Assembly: GCF_014836675.1 (NCBI RefSeq)
Contig: NZ_JACSQK010000004.1
Coordinates: forward strand, 475,703 to 539,702
Reading direction: 5' to 3'
Length of the DNA stretch: 64,000 nucleotides
Source: Comamonas avium
GTDB taxonomy: Bacteria > Pseudomonadota > Gammaproteobacteria > Burkholderiales > Burkholderiaceae_C
Below, piece after piece: positions 18,433 through 27,467 of this stretch. The notes under the pieces were generated by a model. The model saw nothing but the letters and a program-made list of their open reading frames with translations, searched no databases and had not been told where the DNA came from. The position numbers and the translations under genes are program-made. Numbering within the stretch: the stretch's first letter is position 1; the number at the start of each line of letters is the position of its first letter.

Positions 18433-20172
18433 TTAGAAAGACTCCCATTCGTCAGTCTGGTGGGCTGCAGGCTTTGAAGCGGCAACGAATGCGGGCGCAG
18501 CCACAGGCTTTGGCACCCTGGCCGCTTGCAGGGTGCGGGTGACTGGGGATGCGGGCAGTTTCACTGAGGCTGCGGTGGGAGGCAAAGCGGGCTCAACACC
18601 CGCAGCTGCAGCAGAGGTCCATGCTGTCTGCCCCACCTTGAATACCGCCATGGCCTGAATCAGCCGCTGCGCCTGTTCACTCATGGCGTTTGCCGCTGCG
18701 CTGGACTCTTCGACCAAGGCCGCATTTTGCTGGGTCATCTGGTCCAGATTGCTCACGGCCTGATTCACCTGCACAAAACCATCACGCTGCTCATTGGTTG
18801 CCGCAGTGATTTCACCGATCAGATCAGTCACCCGGCGCACACTGGCCACAATCTCATGCATGCTGGCACCTGCTTGGCTGACCTGGGTGGAGCCAGCGTC
18901 CACATTGCTGACACTGGCTTCAATCAGGCCCTTGATTTCCTTGGCTGCTTCTGCACTGCGGCCAGCCAGACTGCGCACCTCGGCGGCCACCACCGCAAAA
19001 CCGCGGCCTTGCTCACCGGCACGTGCCGCTTCAACGGCGGCGTTCAGTGCCAGGATGTTGGTCTGAAACGCAATGCCATCAATCACGCCAATGATGTCGC
19101 CTATCTTGCGGCTGGAGGTGTTGATCTGCTCCATGCTGAGCACCACCTGCTGCACCACCTGACCACCGCGCTCTGCTGCCTGCACAGCCGTTGCCGCCAG
19201 CTGATTGGCCTGGCGCGAGGTATCTGCCGACTGATTGACGGTGGCTGTCAGTTGCTCAATGCTGGCCGCTGTCTCTTCCAGATTGGCGGCTGTCTGCTCT
19301 GTGCGCGCCGACAGATCCTGGTTGCCGTTGGCAATTTCAGCAGCTGCCGTAGACACTTCATGCACACCACCACGAACGTTCAGCACCACATCCCGCAAGC
19401 GCTGTGCCATGGCATCCAGGGCCTGCATCAACTGACCAAACTCATCCTTGCGCTGACTGGCTGCGTGAATGGTCAGGTCGCCCCCACCGATGGCTTCCGT
19501 CATCTTCACCGCCTCGCGCAGCGGCACCGTAATGCTGATCACCAGCCAGCGTGCAAGCAACACGCCCAGCAACAGCAGCACTGCTGTGCTGAGCCAGCCC
19601 ATCCAGATGCTGCTGCGGCGCGCGGCATCAGAGTTTTGCATCAGTGCACTGAGCTGCTGGCGCTGCGCACCAATGAAGTCTTCGATCTTGCTGCCGTAAA
19701 TTTCGGACAGATTGGTGTACTCACCAAACGCATAGTTGCCCCGTGCGTTGTAGTCATCCAGATCCATGGTGTCCAGCGCCGTCTCGCGGCTGTTCTTCAA
19801 ATCCTCAAAGGCTTTGAGTACGGATGCAAAGGACGCACGCTCCTGCTCGGACATCAGCGAGTTTTCCATCTCGGCCAACGCTGCCAAGGCAATGTCATGC
19901 TGCCTTTTAAAGCGCGCTTCAAACTCGTTTTGAAGGCGGTTTTCATTCGTCGCCATCAGTGCTGTTCCAGCCTCAATGCTGCGCAGTATCTTGCCGCGCA
20001 TGGTCTCGGCCAGCGCAATCTTGCGCTCAATACGCTGCACGTCTTCCCGGGAAGTTTCCAGCGTCTGCATCGTGCTTTGCTGCACCCAGAAGTTCGACAA
20101 AGTCATGATGACCAGCAAACCCAAAATAGTAGTCCATAGCTTTGGAGCTACCCGAATGTTCGAAAAATTCAT
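18433..20172 (-). CDS. Methyl-accepting chemotaxis protein with a four-helix-bundle sensor
   Basis: Transmembrane chemoreceptor, 579 residues. TM1 (about 12-30, [19 protein letters not shown]), a periplasmic four-helix-bundle domain (about 30-185), TM2 ([21 protein letters not shown]), a HAMP domain, then the cytoplasmic signalling hairpin. The tip sequence [37 protein letters not shown] is canonical for CheA/CheW contact. The extreme C-terminus, DEWESF, fits the xWxxF tether for CheR/CheB. Start is [17 protein letters not shown], a common opening of this type in Comamonadaceae. Its leader carries a c-di-GMP riboswitch (see 20296-20405), so expression is probably tied to that second messenger. 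Ligand unknown. Confidence 0.92.
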   Translation of the reverse strand: MNFSNIRVAPKLWTTILGLLVIMTLSNFWVQQSTMQTLETSREDVQRIERKIALAETMRGKILRSIEAGTALMATNENRLQNEFEARFKRQHDIALAALAEMENSLMSEQERASFASVLKAFEDLKNSRETALDTMDLDDYNARGNYAFGEYTNLSEIYGSKIEDFIGAQRQQLSALMQNSDAARRSSIWMGWLSTAVLLLLGVLLARWLVISITVPLREAVKMTEAIGGGDLTIHAASQRKDEFGQLMQALDAMAQRLRDVVLNVRGGVHEVSTAAAEIANGNQDLSARTEQTAANLEETAASIEQLTATVNQSADTSRQANQLAATAVQAAERGGQVVQQVVLSMEQINTSSRKIGDIIGVIDGIAFQTNILALNAAVEAARAGEQGRGFAVVAAEVRSLAGRSAEAAKEIKGLIEASVSNVDAGSTQVSQAGASMHEIVASVRRVTDLIGEITAATNEQRDGFVQVNQAVSNLDQMTQQNAALVEESSAAANAMSEQAQRLIQAMAVFKVGQTAWTSAAAAGVEPALPPTAASVKLPASPVTRTLQAARVPKPVAAPAFVAASKPAAHQTDEWESF

Positions 20173-20295
20173 GATGGATATAAGACTTCACACAATTTGG
20201 CCATGCGCGCCCATCAGCAGTGGTTGCGCGCGTCAGAGGATGCCAAGATGCCTGCATGGCCTAAGCCACGGGCTCTGTGCTAGACAGGAAACAGC

Positions 20296-20405
20296 AAAAC
20301 GTCTCCTCCAAGACGCTTACAGGCAACCCGGCGACCATGACTTGGAGAACAAGCGTTAGGCCCGTGGCTTTGCGACGCTGGCTTTCGCGCAGGTGTGCTT
20401 CGGCA
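20296..20405 (-). ncRNA. c-di-GMP-I (GEMM) riboswitch in the leader of the chemoreceptor gene
   Basis: Read on the minus strand, the aptamer (about 20405 down to 20317) contains the GEMM-I landmarks in order: a stem capped by a GAAA tetraloop (ctgcgcgaaagccag), then CGCAAAGCCACGGGCCTAA, a variable arm, and ATGGTCGCCGGGTTGCC. This matches the conserved core of c-di-GMP-I riboswitches such as Vc2 (ACGCAAAGCC..GGCCTAA..AGCGGGGTTRCC). Immediately downstream, AAGCGTCT and AGACGTTT pair (one G-U) around a 6-base loop and are followed by T residues (20296-20318), a plausible terminator-type switch. The receptor ATG is about 125 bases further on. Identified by eye; a covariance-model search would settle it. 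Confidence 0.85.
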
Positions 20406-20480
20406 TAAAGCCATTATCCAGTAACTTTTATTTACAAATAATGGTTTACACCAATAACCTTGGTTGGCAACTTTCCATAA

Positions 20481-20505
20481 AAAAAGCGCCCCGCAGGGCG
20501 CTTTT
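20481..20505 (-). terminator. Terminator after tctA
   Basis: aaaagcgccc / gggcgctttt stem-loop 23 bases past the tctA stop; on the minus strand it is followed by a run of T. It separates tctA from the divergently ordered leader of the chemoreceptor gene. Confidence 0.85.
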
Positions 20506-20527
20506 CACAGTGCAATAGCAAGCTCTG

Positions 20528-22039
20528 TCACTCTTCAACAAAAGCTTCTTCGCGTTTACTTTTCACTGCTGGCAAGCATACGATCACCAGCAACACCACT
20601 GCCAGGACCAGCATCACAGCGGAGATAGGACGTGTCACGAACACAGACCAGTCACCACGCGACAGCAGCAGAGCACGGCGCAGGTTTTCTTCCATCATTG
20701 GGCCCAAGATGAAGCCCAGCAACAACGGTGCGGGTTCGGTGCCCAGCTTGTAGAACACATAGCCAATGAAACCGAAGATACCGACCATCCAGACGTCGAA
20801 CTCAGAGTTCTTCGTGCCGTACACGCCCACTGCACAGAACAGCACAATGGCGGGGAACAACCAGCGGTAAGGCACTGACAGCAGCTTGATCCACATGCCA
20901 ATCATGGGCAGGTTCAAGATGATCAGCATGGCGTTACCAATCCACATCGATGCGATCAGACCCCAGAACAATTCTGGGTTGCTGGTCATCACCTGAGGGC
21001 CAGGCTGGATGTTGTGAATGGTCATCGCGCCCACCATCAGTGCCATCACGGCATTCGGTGGAATGCCCAGTGTCAGCAAAGGAATGAACGATGTCTGTGA
21101 ACCAGCGTTGTTGGCCGATTCAGGAGCCGTCACACCACGGATATTGCCTTGACCGAAAGGAACTTCACCAGGACGCAGCTTGGTCTTCTTTTCCAGTGTG
21201 TAGGAGGCAAAGGCCGACAGCATGGCACCACCACCGGGCAAGATACCCAGTGCAGAACCCAGCAACGTACCGCGCACCATGGCGGGGAACATCAGTTTGA
21301 AGTCCTGCTTGGTGGGCATCAGGCCCGTGACCTTGGCCGTGAACACTTCGCGCTCGTCGTCAGGCTTGGACAGGTTGGCAATGATTTCACCGTAGCCGAA
21401 CACACCCATGGCGATCACGACGAAGTCGATACCGTCGGTCAACTCAGGAATGTCAAAGCTGTAACGTGCCACACCGGAGTTCACGTCCGTACCGATCATG
21501 CCGAACAGCAGACCCAGCACGATCATGCCCACAGCCTTGAGCAAGGAGCCGGAAGCCAGCACCACAGCACCGATCAGGCCCAGAATCATCAGCGAAAAGT
21601 ATTCCGCAGGGCCGAACATGAAGGCGACTTCTGTCAGCGGAGGAGCAAAGGCAGCCAAGATGATCGTGCCCACGCAACCTGCAAAGAAAGAGCCAATGCC
21701 CGCAGCGGCCAGCGCAGGGCCAGCCCGCCCCTTTCGCGCCATCTGGTAGCCGTCAATCATGGTCACAACGGACGACGACTCCCCAGGCAAGTTCACCAAA
21801 ATGGCCGTGGTCGAACCACCGTATTGCGCACCGTAATAGATACCGGCCAGCATGATCAGCGCAGCCACAGGAGGCAGCGAGTAAGTGGCAGGCAGCAACA
21901 TGGCGATGGTCGCCACTGGGCCCAGGCCAGGCAAGATACCAATCAGCGTGCCCAAGACACAGCCGATCAGGCAGTACATGAGGTTTTGCGCTGTAAACGC
22001 AACGCCAAACCCCAGCGACAAATGTTCAATCAATTCCAC
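20528..22039 (-). CDS. tctA: Tripartite tricarboxylate transporter, large permease (TctA)
   Basis: Main membrane channel of a TTT-type secondary uptake system. The open frame reaches 22111, but the family starts at the GTG at 22039 (VELIEHLSLGFGVAFTAQNL), preceded by aggag nine bases upstream; this gives 503 residues, the usual size. Around 11-12 hydrophobic segments are visible, with the two family glycine-rich motifs LIGILPGLGPVATIAMLLP and LGSALGILPGGGAMLSAF, which mark the inverted repeat halves. It lies 20 bases behind tctB. No tctC-type binding-protein gene adjoins; Bug proteins at 30061 and 60162 could feed it. Substrate unknown (di/tricarboxylates are typical). Confidence 0.93.
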   Translation of the reverse strand: MELIEHLSLGFGVAFTAQNLMYCLIGCVLGTLIGILPGLGPVATIAMLLPATYSLPPVAALIMLAGIYYGAQYGGSTTAILVNLPGESSSVVTMIDGYQMARKGRAGPALAAAGIGSFFAGCVGTIILAAFAPPLTEVAFMFGPAEYFSLMILGLIGAVVLASGSLLKAVGMIVLGLLFGMIGTDVNSGVARYSFDIPELTDGIDFVVIAMGVFGYGEIIANLSKPDDEREVFTAKVTGLMPTKQDFKLMFPAMVRGTLLGSALGILPGGGAMLSAFASYTLEKKTKLRPGEVPFGQGNIRGVTAPESANNAGSQTSFIPLLTLGIPPNAVMALMVGAMTIHNIQPGPQVMTSNPELFWGLIASMWIGNAMLIILNLPMIGMWIKLLSVPYRWLFPAIVLFCAVGVYGTKNSEFDVWMVGIFGFIGYVFYKLGTEPAPLLLGFILGPMMEENLRRALLLSRGDWSVFVTRPISAVMLVLAVVLLVIVCLPAVKSKREEAFVEE

Positions 22040-22059
22040 GATGCAAGTCTCCTGGGGGA

Positions 22060-22548
22060 TTAGCCAACGATGAAGGTAGGCCAGACGGGGAACTGCAGGT
22101 TCAAGGCCCACACGAACACCGCATAGCTGCCAGCTGCCAAGATCAGGGAAAGCACGAGCACTTCCTTGTAATTGACCTTGCTACCAGCAGTACTGGCGAT
22201 AAACACCAGAGCAATGATGGCAACCATCAGACCCAGGCCAGGAATACCCAGAGCAGGCACGCCAACCAGCAACAGACCAAAAGCGAAGTTGGCAGCCAAG
22301 ACAAAGAACACTTGTTTCCAAGCCCACTTGCCCACTGGATCACCATCGCCAGGGCCATTGACCGTTGCCTTGAATGCGATCATCAGACCGATCAGCGACA
22401 AGATCACACCCAGAATCAACGGAAAGTAACCAGGACCCATACGTGCTGCAGTGCCGACGTTGTAGTCAATAGCACCAATAGCAAAAGCAAGGCCGACAAC
22501 CAGATACATCAATCCGGCGAAGAAGTCTTTTTGACTCTTAATTTTCAC
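22060..22548 (-). CDS. tctB: Tripartite tricarboxylate transporter, small subunit (TctB)
   Basis: Four-helix accessory membrane subunit. The GTG at 22548 (VKIKSQKDFFAGLMYLVVGL) is chosen over an ORF start 52 codons upstream because gggaga precedes it and the family begins with this K-rich, FFAG sequence; the product has 162 residues. TM segments: LMYLVVGLAFAIGA, YFPLILGVILSLIGLMIAF, VFFVLAANFAFGLLLV, LVLSLILAAGSYAVFVWAL. The motif ARMGPGYFP is diagnostic for TctB. Translationally and transcriptionally linked to tctA. The usual upstream tctC is missing. Confidence 0.92.
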   Translation of the reverse strand: MKIKSQKDFFAGLMYLVVGLAFAIGAIDYNVGTAARMGPGYFPLILGVILSLIGLMIAFKATVNGPGDGDPVGKWAWKQVFFVLAANFAFGLLLVGVPALGIPGLGLMVAIIALVFIASTAGSKVNYKEVLVLSLILAAGSYAVFVWALNLQFPVWPTFIVG

Positions 22549-22772
22549 GAAACGTCTCCCATCAGAGGATTTGCGACTGGTGGGATTCTGTAAGCAAAGT
22601 GAAGGCAAATTCATGTGGATTCCACCTACTGAGATGCCTTTTACGCACCCTGTCAGCAGGATTACCCAGTGTTTACCCTCGAATAGCGCCCAATGCAGCG
22701 CCATCGCCCACGCATCAGTGGATGCGCGCCTGAGCTGGGCTGCGCAGCATGGATTGCACTGGAGAAAACTCC

Positions 22773-24566
22773 TTAGCGCAGTGGCGGTGTTGCGGCCATC
22801 ACTTCAGCCAAAGTGGTCAGCCCTTCTGCCACGCGCAGTGCACCAGCCAGTCGCAGTGGTCGCATGCCGTCTTTCACGGCCTGGCGGCGCAGCGCGTCCA
22901 TCGATGGACTGTGGTTAATGTGCTGCTGCAAACTCTCGCTGCCAAGCAGCAGTTCATACAAGCCCATTCGCCCTTTGTAGCCTGTCATGCGGCAAGCCTC
23001 GCACCCTACGGGCTGATAGGGTTTGAAGCTGCCACTGAATTTCCAGGGGCTCATCACCTCGGCCAGACTTTCTGGCGTCAACTGCGTATCCGGCTGCTTG
23101 CACTGAGGGCACAGCACCCGCACCAGTCGCTGCGCCAGCACCCCCAGCAAAGTTGCATTGAGCAAGTAAGGCGGCACACCCAGCTCCATCAAACGGCTCA
23201 CAGCACTGGGCGCGTCATTGGTATGCAGGGTCGAGAACACCAGGTGCCCGGTCAGTGCGGCCTGCACAGCCATCTCTGCCGTGGCCGTATCGCGGATCTC
23301 ACCCACCATGATGATGTCCGGGTCTTGTCGCATCAGCGCACGCAGGCCTTCGGTAAAGCCAAAGTCCAGCAACGGCTGCACCTGTGTCTGATTGAAGGCA
23401 GGCTCAATCATTTCGATGGGGTCTTCCACCGTGCTGACGTTCACCTCCTCCGTGGCCACGCGCTTGAGGGTGGAGTACAGCGTGGTGGTCTTGCCCGAGC
23501 CCGTAGGACCTGTCACCAAAATGATGCCGTGGGGGCGCTGCACCAACGCCTCCCAGCGCTGGGCATCGTGCGGCATAAAACCCAGCTGATCGAGCTGCTT
23601 GATGGTGTTGTCGGGATCAAAAATGCGCATCACCATCTTCTCGCCAAAAGCCGTGGGCAAGGTCGACAGGCGCATTTCAATTTCTTCACCACGGGGATTA
23701 CGCGTTTTGATACGGCCATCCAGAGGGCGCCGTTTTTCCACGACATCCATACGCCCCAGCAGTTTGATGCGCGCAATCATGGCGTTGAGCACGCCCATAG
23801 GCATTCGGTAGACCGAGTGCAGCACACCATCAATGCGAAAACGGATCACACCCTGTTCGCGCCGTGGCTCCAGATGGATGTCGCTGGCGCGCTGGTCAAA
23901 GGCGTATTGCCACAGCCAGTCCACCACACGGATCACACCCGTGTCGTTCGCATCCAGCTGTTTGTTGGTACGCCCCAGCTCCACCAGTTGCTCAAAACTG
24001 GCGGTTGATGTCCCTCCCAGTTTTTGCGCTGAACGCACAGAATTGGCCAGTGCAAAAAATTCACTGGTGTAGCGCTGAATATCCTGCGGATTGGCCAGCA
24101 CACAGCGCACTTTGCGACGAGTCTGGCGCTCAACTTCTCCCACCCATTGCATGACAAATGGCTCAGCAGTAGCCACCACAATGTCGCTGTTGCTGATCTG
24201 TACCGGCAGGACTTTATGGCGCTGTGCGTACTGGACGCTCATGGCGTCGCCCACCCGGCCCACATCGACCTTGAGCGGGTCAATGCGCAGATACGGCAAG
24301 CCCGTGCACTCTGCGACAAAGGCAGTCAATGCTTCAATATCCAGCGTCACGCCATCCGCCAATCGGGTAACGCCCACACTTGCCAGCCTGATCAGCGGGT
24401 GCTGCGTACTGTGCGCAGTAGAGCAGCGTGCGCGAATGCGTGCACATTCGGCCGTATCGACAATACCTTTGGCCTGCAGCCATTGCAGCACCTGCACCCA
24501 GTCCAAAGGGTGATCGATAGAAGCCCCGGCGGGGGAAGAAAAAGGTGCAGTAATTTCTAAAGACAT
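22773..24566 (-). CDS. GspE/PilB-type secretion or pilus ATPase
   Basis: Hexameric ATPase of type II secretion / type IV pilus systems. Starting MSLEITAPFSSPAG (24566), the product is 597 residues. It has the N-terminal T2SSE_N/MshEN domain (residues about 60-160, ending DIVVATAEPFVMQWV), then RASDIHLEPRREQGVIRFRIDGVL, Walker A GPTGSGKTTTLYSTL, the Asp box DPIEM, Walker B PDIIMVGEIRDTATAE, and the His box GHLVFSTLHTND. The tetracysteine zinc site is CPQC...CEAC. No pilin, inner-membrane platform or secretin gene is adjacent, so it either serves a system encoded elsewhere or is a paralogue. The start could also be three residues upstream (24575). Confidence 0.88.
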   Translation of the reverse strand: MSLEITAPFSSPAGASIDHPLDWVQVLQWLQAKGIVDTAECARIRARCSTAHSTQHPLIRLASVGVTRLADGVTLDIEALTAFVAECTGLPYLRIDPLKVDVGRVGDAMSVQYAQRHKVLPVQISNSDIVVATAEPFVMQWVGEVERQTRRKVRCVLANPQDIQRYTSEFFALANSVRSAQKLGGTSTASFEQLVELGRTNKQLDANDTGVIRVVDWLWQYAFDQRASDIHLEPRREQGVIRFRIDGVLHSVYRMPMGVLNAMIARIKLLGRMDVVEKRRPLDGRIKTRNPRGEEIEMRLSTLPTAFGEKMVMRIFDPDNTIKQLDQLGFMPHDAQRWEALVQRPHGIILVTGPTGSGKTTTLYSTLKRVATEEVNVSTVEDPIEMIEPAFNQTQVQPLLDFGFTEGLRALMRQDPDIIMVGEIRDTATAEMAVQAALTGHLVFSTLHTNDAPSAVSRLMELGVPPYLLNATLLGVLAQRLVRVLCPQCKQPDTQLTPESLAEVMSPWKFSGSFKPYQPVGCEACRMTGYKGRMGLYELLLGSESLQQHINHSPSMDALRRQAVKDGMRPLRLAGALRVAEGLTTLAEVMAATPPLR

Positions 24567-24635
24567 AGCAGGCAAAAAAAGTCAGCAAGGCCGGTGCATT
24601 GTGCAGCTTTGCCCAGATATTGAGCGTGCGCTCAA

Positions 24636-24989
24636 TCAGGCGTAGGTGTCCACCTGGCTACCCAATGTGCTCAGATTGCTGCGGCGCGCAGCAACGCTCT
24701 CTTCACTGCCCAGCACTGCCTTGTTCAGCGCACCGTCTTTGCTTTGGATTTGCTGCTGAGTTTGCTGCTGCTGCAAGGCCTGAATCTGCGACTGAATGGC
24801 TGCAATCTGGGCCTGCAGCATTTGCAGCATCTGGGTCTTCGCCTGCGCTTCCATGTCAGAGTCGCTCGTTGCCTTGAGCTTTTGCGTCAAGTCCTTGAGC
24901 TGGCCCTGCAACTGCGAGATCTGACCCGAAACATTAGGCTTGGAGGAACTGGCAGCGCCAGCGCTGCTGGAAACGGCAGAAATAGACAT
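24636..24989 (-). CDS. FlxA-like coiled-coil protein
   Basis: Small 117-residue protein. A Ser/Ala-rich N-terminus (MSISAVSSSAGAASSSKPN) is followed by a helical, Gln-rich coiled coil (QISQLQGQLKDLTQKLK and QAQIAAIQSQIQALQQQQ). This is the FlxA pattern: in E. coli FlxA belongs to the FliA (flagellar sigma-28) regulon, function unknown. It precedes the ATPase gene on the same strand with a 69-base gap. An 8-bp inverted repeat (attgagcg/cgctcaat, 24619-24636) overlaps its stop codon but lacks a T run. Call by composition and motif, not by a catalytic signature. Confidence 0.72.
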   Translation of the reverse strand: MSISAVSSSAGAASSSKPNVSGQISQLQGQLKDLTQKLKATSDSDMEAQAKTQMLQMLQAQIAAIQSQIQALQQQQTQQQIQSKDGALNKAVLGSEESVAARRSNLSTLGSQVDTYA

Positions 24990-25056
24990 AAAAGTGCAGT
25001 GCGTTCATTGTCAGAATAAATGCCAGTGTATGCCTGCTTAATGCCGCGGGCCTGTA

Positions 25057-25848
25057 TTAAGTACTGGGTGTAACTTCTACCTGCTTGAACACCTTGAGCC
25101 ATTTACTGGCGGGCAAATCCCAGCGGGCCTGCACAGCCTCAGCCCGCACCACCAGCTCATCGCGTGTCAGTGGTGTGGACACACGCTGAGCCAGCACAAT
25201 CGTGTTGCCTTCGCGCGTGGGCTTGAAGGCCCAGACATGGCCTTCACCAAACGCTTGCATGATTTTTTCCAGACTGCGCTGGTAACTGGATGCCCGTCCA
25301 AACAGGTTCACGGTCATTGCGCCTTCCGGCGTGAGCATATTGCGGCAGTCGTTATAGAACTCCACGCTGTCCAGCACAGGCGCTGCAGCATTGTGGTCAT
25401 ACAGATCTACCTGCAAGGCATCAACCACACCCTGCCAGCGGCTCTTGAGGATTTCCATGGATGCATCACCCAGCACGACCTCCAGCATGTCATTATCAGG
25501 CGGCAGCTTGAACCAGTTGCGACAGATGTTGACCACCAGCGGATTGATCTCAATGGCGGTGGTGTGCATCTTGAGCTTCTTGTAGTGAAACTTGGTCAGC
25601 GCAGCGGCCCCCAGGCCAAGCTGCACGGCATGCCGTTCGGCCACACTTTCTGGCTCGACAAACAACAGCCACGCCATCATGCGCTGCACGTATTCCAGAT
25701 CAATCTCAAACGGTGCTTTGAGCTTCATCGAGCCTTGCACCCATGGGGTCCCCAGGTGCAGATAGCGTGAGACACCGTCGTCCGAGACACTCACCTGAGG
25801 CATCTCTTCTTCGGTAAAAGCGCTGGAGTTTTTCTTGCGTGCAGCCAC
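25057..25848 (-). CDS. Spermidine synthase-like (SpeE-fold) protein
   Basis: Rossmann-fold, SAM-binding-type protein of the spermidine synthase superfamily, 263 residues. Visible parts: ERHAVQLGLGAAALTKFHYKKL (nucleotide loop), TTAIEINPLVVNICRNWF (acidic residue for the ribose), LEVVLGDASMEIL, and DALQVDLYDHNAAAPVLDSVEFYNDCRNML. True SpeE enzymes have GGGDGG in the first motif and D-S-(S/T)-DP-x-GP in the fourth; here these read GLGAA and DLYDHNAAAP. Aminopropyl transfer is therefore unlikely; a methyltransferase-like or non-enzymatic role is possible. It ends 3 bases... upstream of the next gene's stop side: only 3 bases separate it from the glycosylase gene, so these are one transcript. Confidence 0.75.
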   Translation of the reverse strand: MAARKKNSSAFTEEEMPQVSVSDDGVSRYLHLGTPWVQGSMKLKAPFEIDLEYVQRMMAWLLFVEPESVAERHAVQLGLGAAALTKFHYKKLKMHTTAIEINPLVVNICRNWFKLPPDNDMLEVVLGDASMEILKSRWQGVVDALQVDLYDHNAAAPVLDSVEFYNDCRNMLTPEGAMTVNLFGRASSYQRSLEKIMQAFGEGHVWAFKPTREGNTIVLAQRVSTPLTRDELVVRAEAVQARWDLPASKWLKVFKQVEVTPST

Positions 25849-25851
25849 GGT

Positions 25852-26388
25852 TTAATCTTCTTTCTTCAAAAGGCCTGCGGCCTGCATCACATCACGCCAG
25901 GCGGTGAGCTTGCGCTCAAAGCTCCACCCGGCATTGGCCGGGCTGGTCGAGGGAAGCTTGTAAGCCTGCAGACCCAGACCTTGCAGCGCGCTGGCGTGCT
26001 TGTAGCTTTCTGCGCCGTTGTGCGCAACAGCCTGCAGTTGCGGGCAATGTGCTCTCAACGCCTCAAAATTATTGACCTGCGGTGTGCGGATGGCACTGTC
26101 CAGGCTACCTTGACGTTCACAGCTGTCATAGACATCCCACAACCCCAGCCCACGTGCCAGCAGCCATTCGCACCGCGCCGCATAGTCGCTGTGCGCAGGC
26201 TGAGGGTGCTGCGGCCACAGTGTCGCCAAGATGGGCCACAGCTTGTTTTGCGGGTGTGCGTAGTACTGCTGCGCCCGCAGCGAAGCTGCACCAGGAAAAC
26301 TGCCCAAGATGATCAGGCGGGTGCGTGCATCAGCCACGGGCGGCAAGCCTTGCAAACGCAGTGATTCATCCAAGGTTGGCGCAGACAT
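25852..26388 (-). CDS. DNA-deoxyinosine glycosylase (uracil-DNA glycosylase superfamily)
   Basis: Predicted base-excision repair enzyme removing hypoxanthine from DNA. From MSAPTLDESLRLQGLPPVAD (26388) the protein has 178 residues. Motif 1 is LIILGSFPGAASL, followed by the family-specific QYYAHPQNKLWPILATLW; the second active-site loop is KLPSTSPANAGWSFERKL. These match the family of hypoxanthine-DNA glycosylases (TIGR04274 type) rather than Ung or Mug. A longer open frame upstream to 26874 is antisense to tatD and is rejected. It runs head-to-tail with the SpeE-like gene. Confidence 0.83.
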   Translation of the reverse strand: MSAPTLDESLRLQGLPPVADARTRLIILGSFPGAASLRAQQYYAHPQNKLWPILATLWPQHPQPAHSDYAARCEWLLARGLGLWDVYDSCERQGSLDSAIRTPQVNNFEALRAHCPQLQAVAHNGAESYKHASALQGLGLQAYKLPSTSPANAGWSFERKLTAWRDVMQAAGLLKKED

Positions 26389-26482
26389 GGCTGGGCATTG
26401 TGCGTGCAAACCTGTGCCGCTTGCCGCAGGTGGAGTTTTAAGAACCATAGCTTCGCCCGCAGTACTGCTGCGCACTGGTACG

Positions 26483-27310
26483 TTAAAGCAATGGAAATGC
26501 TGGCAGCCCTCGCAATGCGGCGCGCGCATTGCGGCCTGTCGCTTGTGCCAGCTGCTCAGGGGCAATGCCACGCAAAACGGCGATTTCAGCGGCAATACGG
26601 GGCAACTGGGCAGGGCTGTTGCGGCCCTGCGCTTTACCAGCGGCGCGTGCCTGTGCTGTGGTGTAGAGCCAATGGGGCTGAATGTCTGGCGCATCGGTTT
26701 CCACAACGATGCTCTCCAGGGGCAGCGTCGCAGCCAGTTCACGCAATTTGAGCGCGCGGTCATAGGTGACGGCACCGCCAAAGCCCAATTTAAAGCCCAG
26801 ATCCATGAATGCATGAGCCTGCTGCGCGCTGCCATTGAAGGCGTGGGCAATGCCCCCCACAACAGGCCATGCACGCAAGGTTTTCAGCAAACGATCACTG
26901 CTTTTGCGTACATGCAAGATCACGGGCAGCTTGAATTGACGCGCCAGCATGATTTGCTGCTCGTAGAACCAGATTTGCTGGTCCACATCTAAATCTGGCA
27001 CAAAAAAATCCAGTCCGATCTCTCCCACCGCAACCAGATGCGGGTCGTCCTGAACTTCGAGCAATAGCTCACGCAGCGCTGCGATGTCTGCTTCCTGCGC
27101 ACGCGGGGTGTACAGGGGATGGATGCCCAGCGCGTAGCTGTCTCCATGGCGGTGCGCCAGCGCGATGACCTCACGCCAATGCGCACGCTGCACAGCGGGA
27201 ATGACGATGTGCCCCACACCAGCTTCACTGGCTGCCGCACGCACGGCATCGCGATCCGCATTGAATTCAGCGGCATCCAGATGGCAGTGGGTATCAATCC
27301 AGCAAGTCAT
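26483..27310 (-). CDS. TatD-family metal-dependent deoxyribonuclease
   Basis: TIM-barrel, metal-dependent hydrolase of the TatD/YcfH family, 275 residues from [16 protein letters not shown] (27310). Metal ligands are recognisable: THCHLD at the N-terminus, [11 protein letters not shown] (Glu ligand), PVILHVRKS (His) and GIAHAFNG (His), then VVETDAPDI (Asp). Members have 3'-5' DNA/RNA exonuclease activity and link to oxidative DNA damage repair. Upstream in-frame Met codons at 27319 and 27322 are possible starts. The deoxyinosine glycosylase gene follows after 94 bases, so a small repair cluster is plausible. Confidence 0.9.
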   Translation of the reverse strand: MTCWIDTHCHLDAAEFNADRDAVRAAASEAGVGHIVIPAVQRAHWREVIALAHRHGDSYALGIHPLYTPRAQEADIAALRELLLEVQDDPHLVAVGEIGLDFFVPDLDVDQQIWFYEQQIMLARQFKLPVILHVRKSSDRLLKTLRAWPVVGGIAHAFNGSAQQAHAFMDLGFKLGFGGAVTYDRALKLRELAATLPLESIVVETDAPDIQPHWLYTTAQARAAGKAQGRNSPAQLPRIAAEIAVLRGIAPEQLAQATGRNARAALRGLPAFPLL

Positions 27311-27467
27311 GCGGTCCATCATGCCACCGACTGCGCATGAAATGACCAACGGTCTCAGCTCCTTTCAGCCAATCTCCCGCGCTTATGACGACACCCCTCC
27401 TACAAACAATTACTCACACTTAATCACAATTTGTAGAAATTTTTCACCCGGCTGCAAGGAGTTTCCT

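Noticed and set aside
18727..20139. Plus-strand reading frame (470 codons) over the chemoreceptor
   Set aside because: Similar antisense frames appear opposite all three receptors, as expected from their repetitive Ala/Gln codons.
20406..20480. Flagellar sigma-28 promoter upstream of the riboswitch
   Set aside because: A TAAAAGTT box exists on the minus strand but the matching -10 (GCTTTATG) is poor; transcript mapping would be needed.
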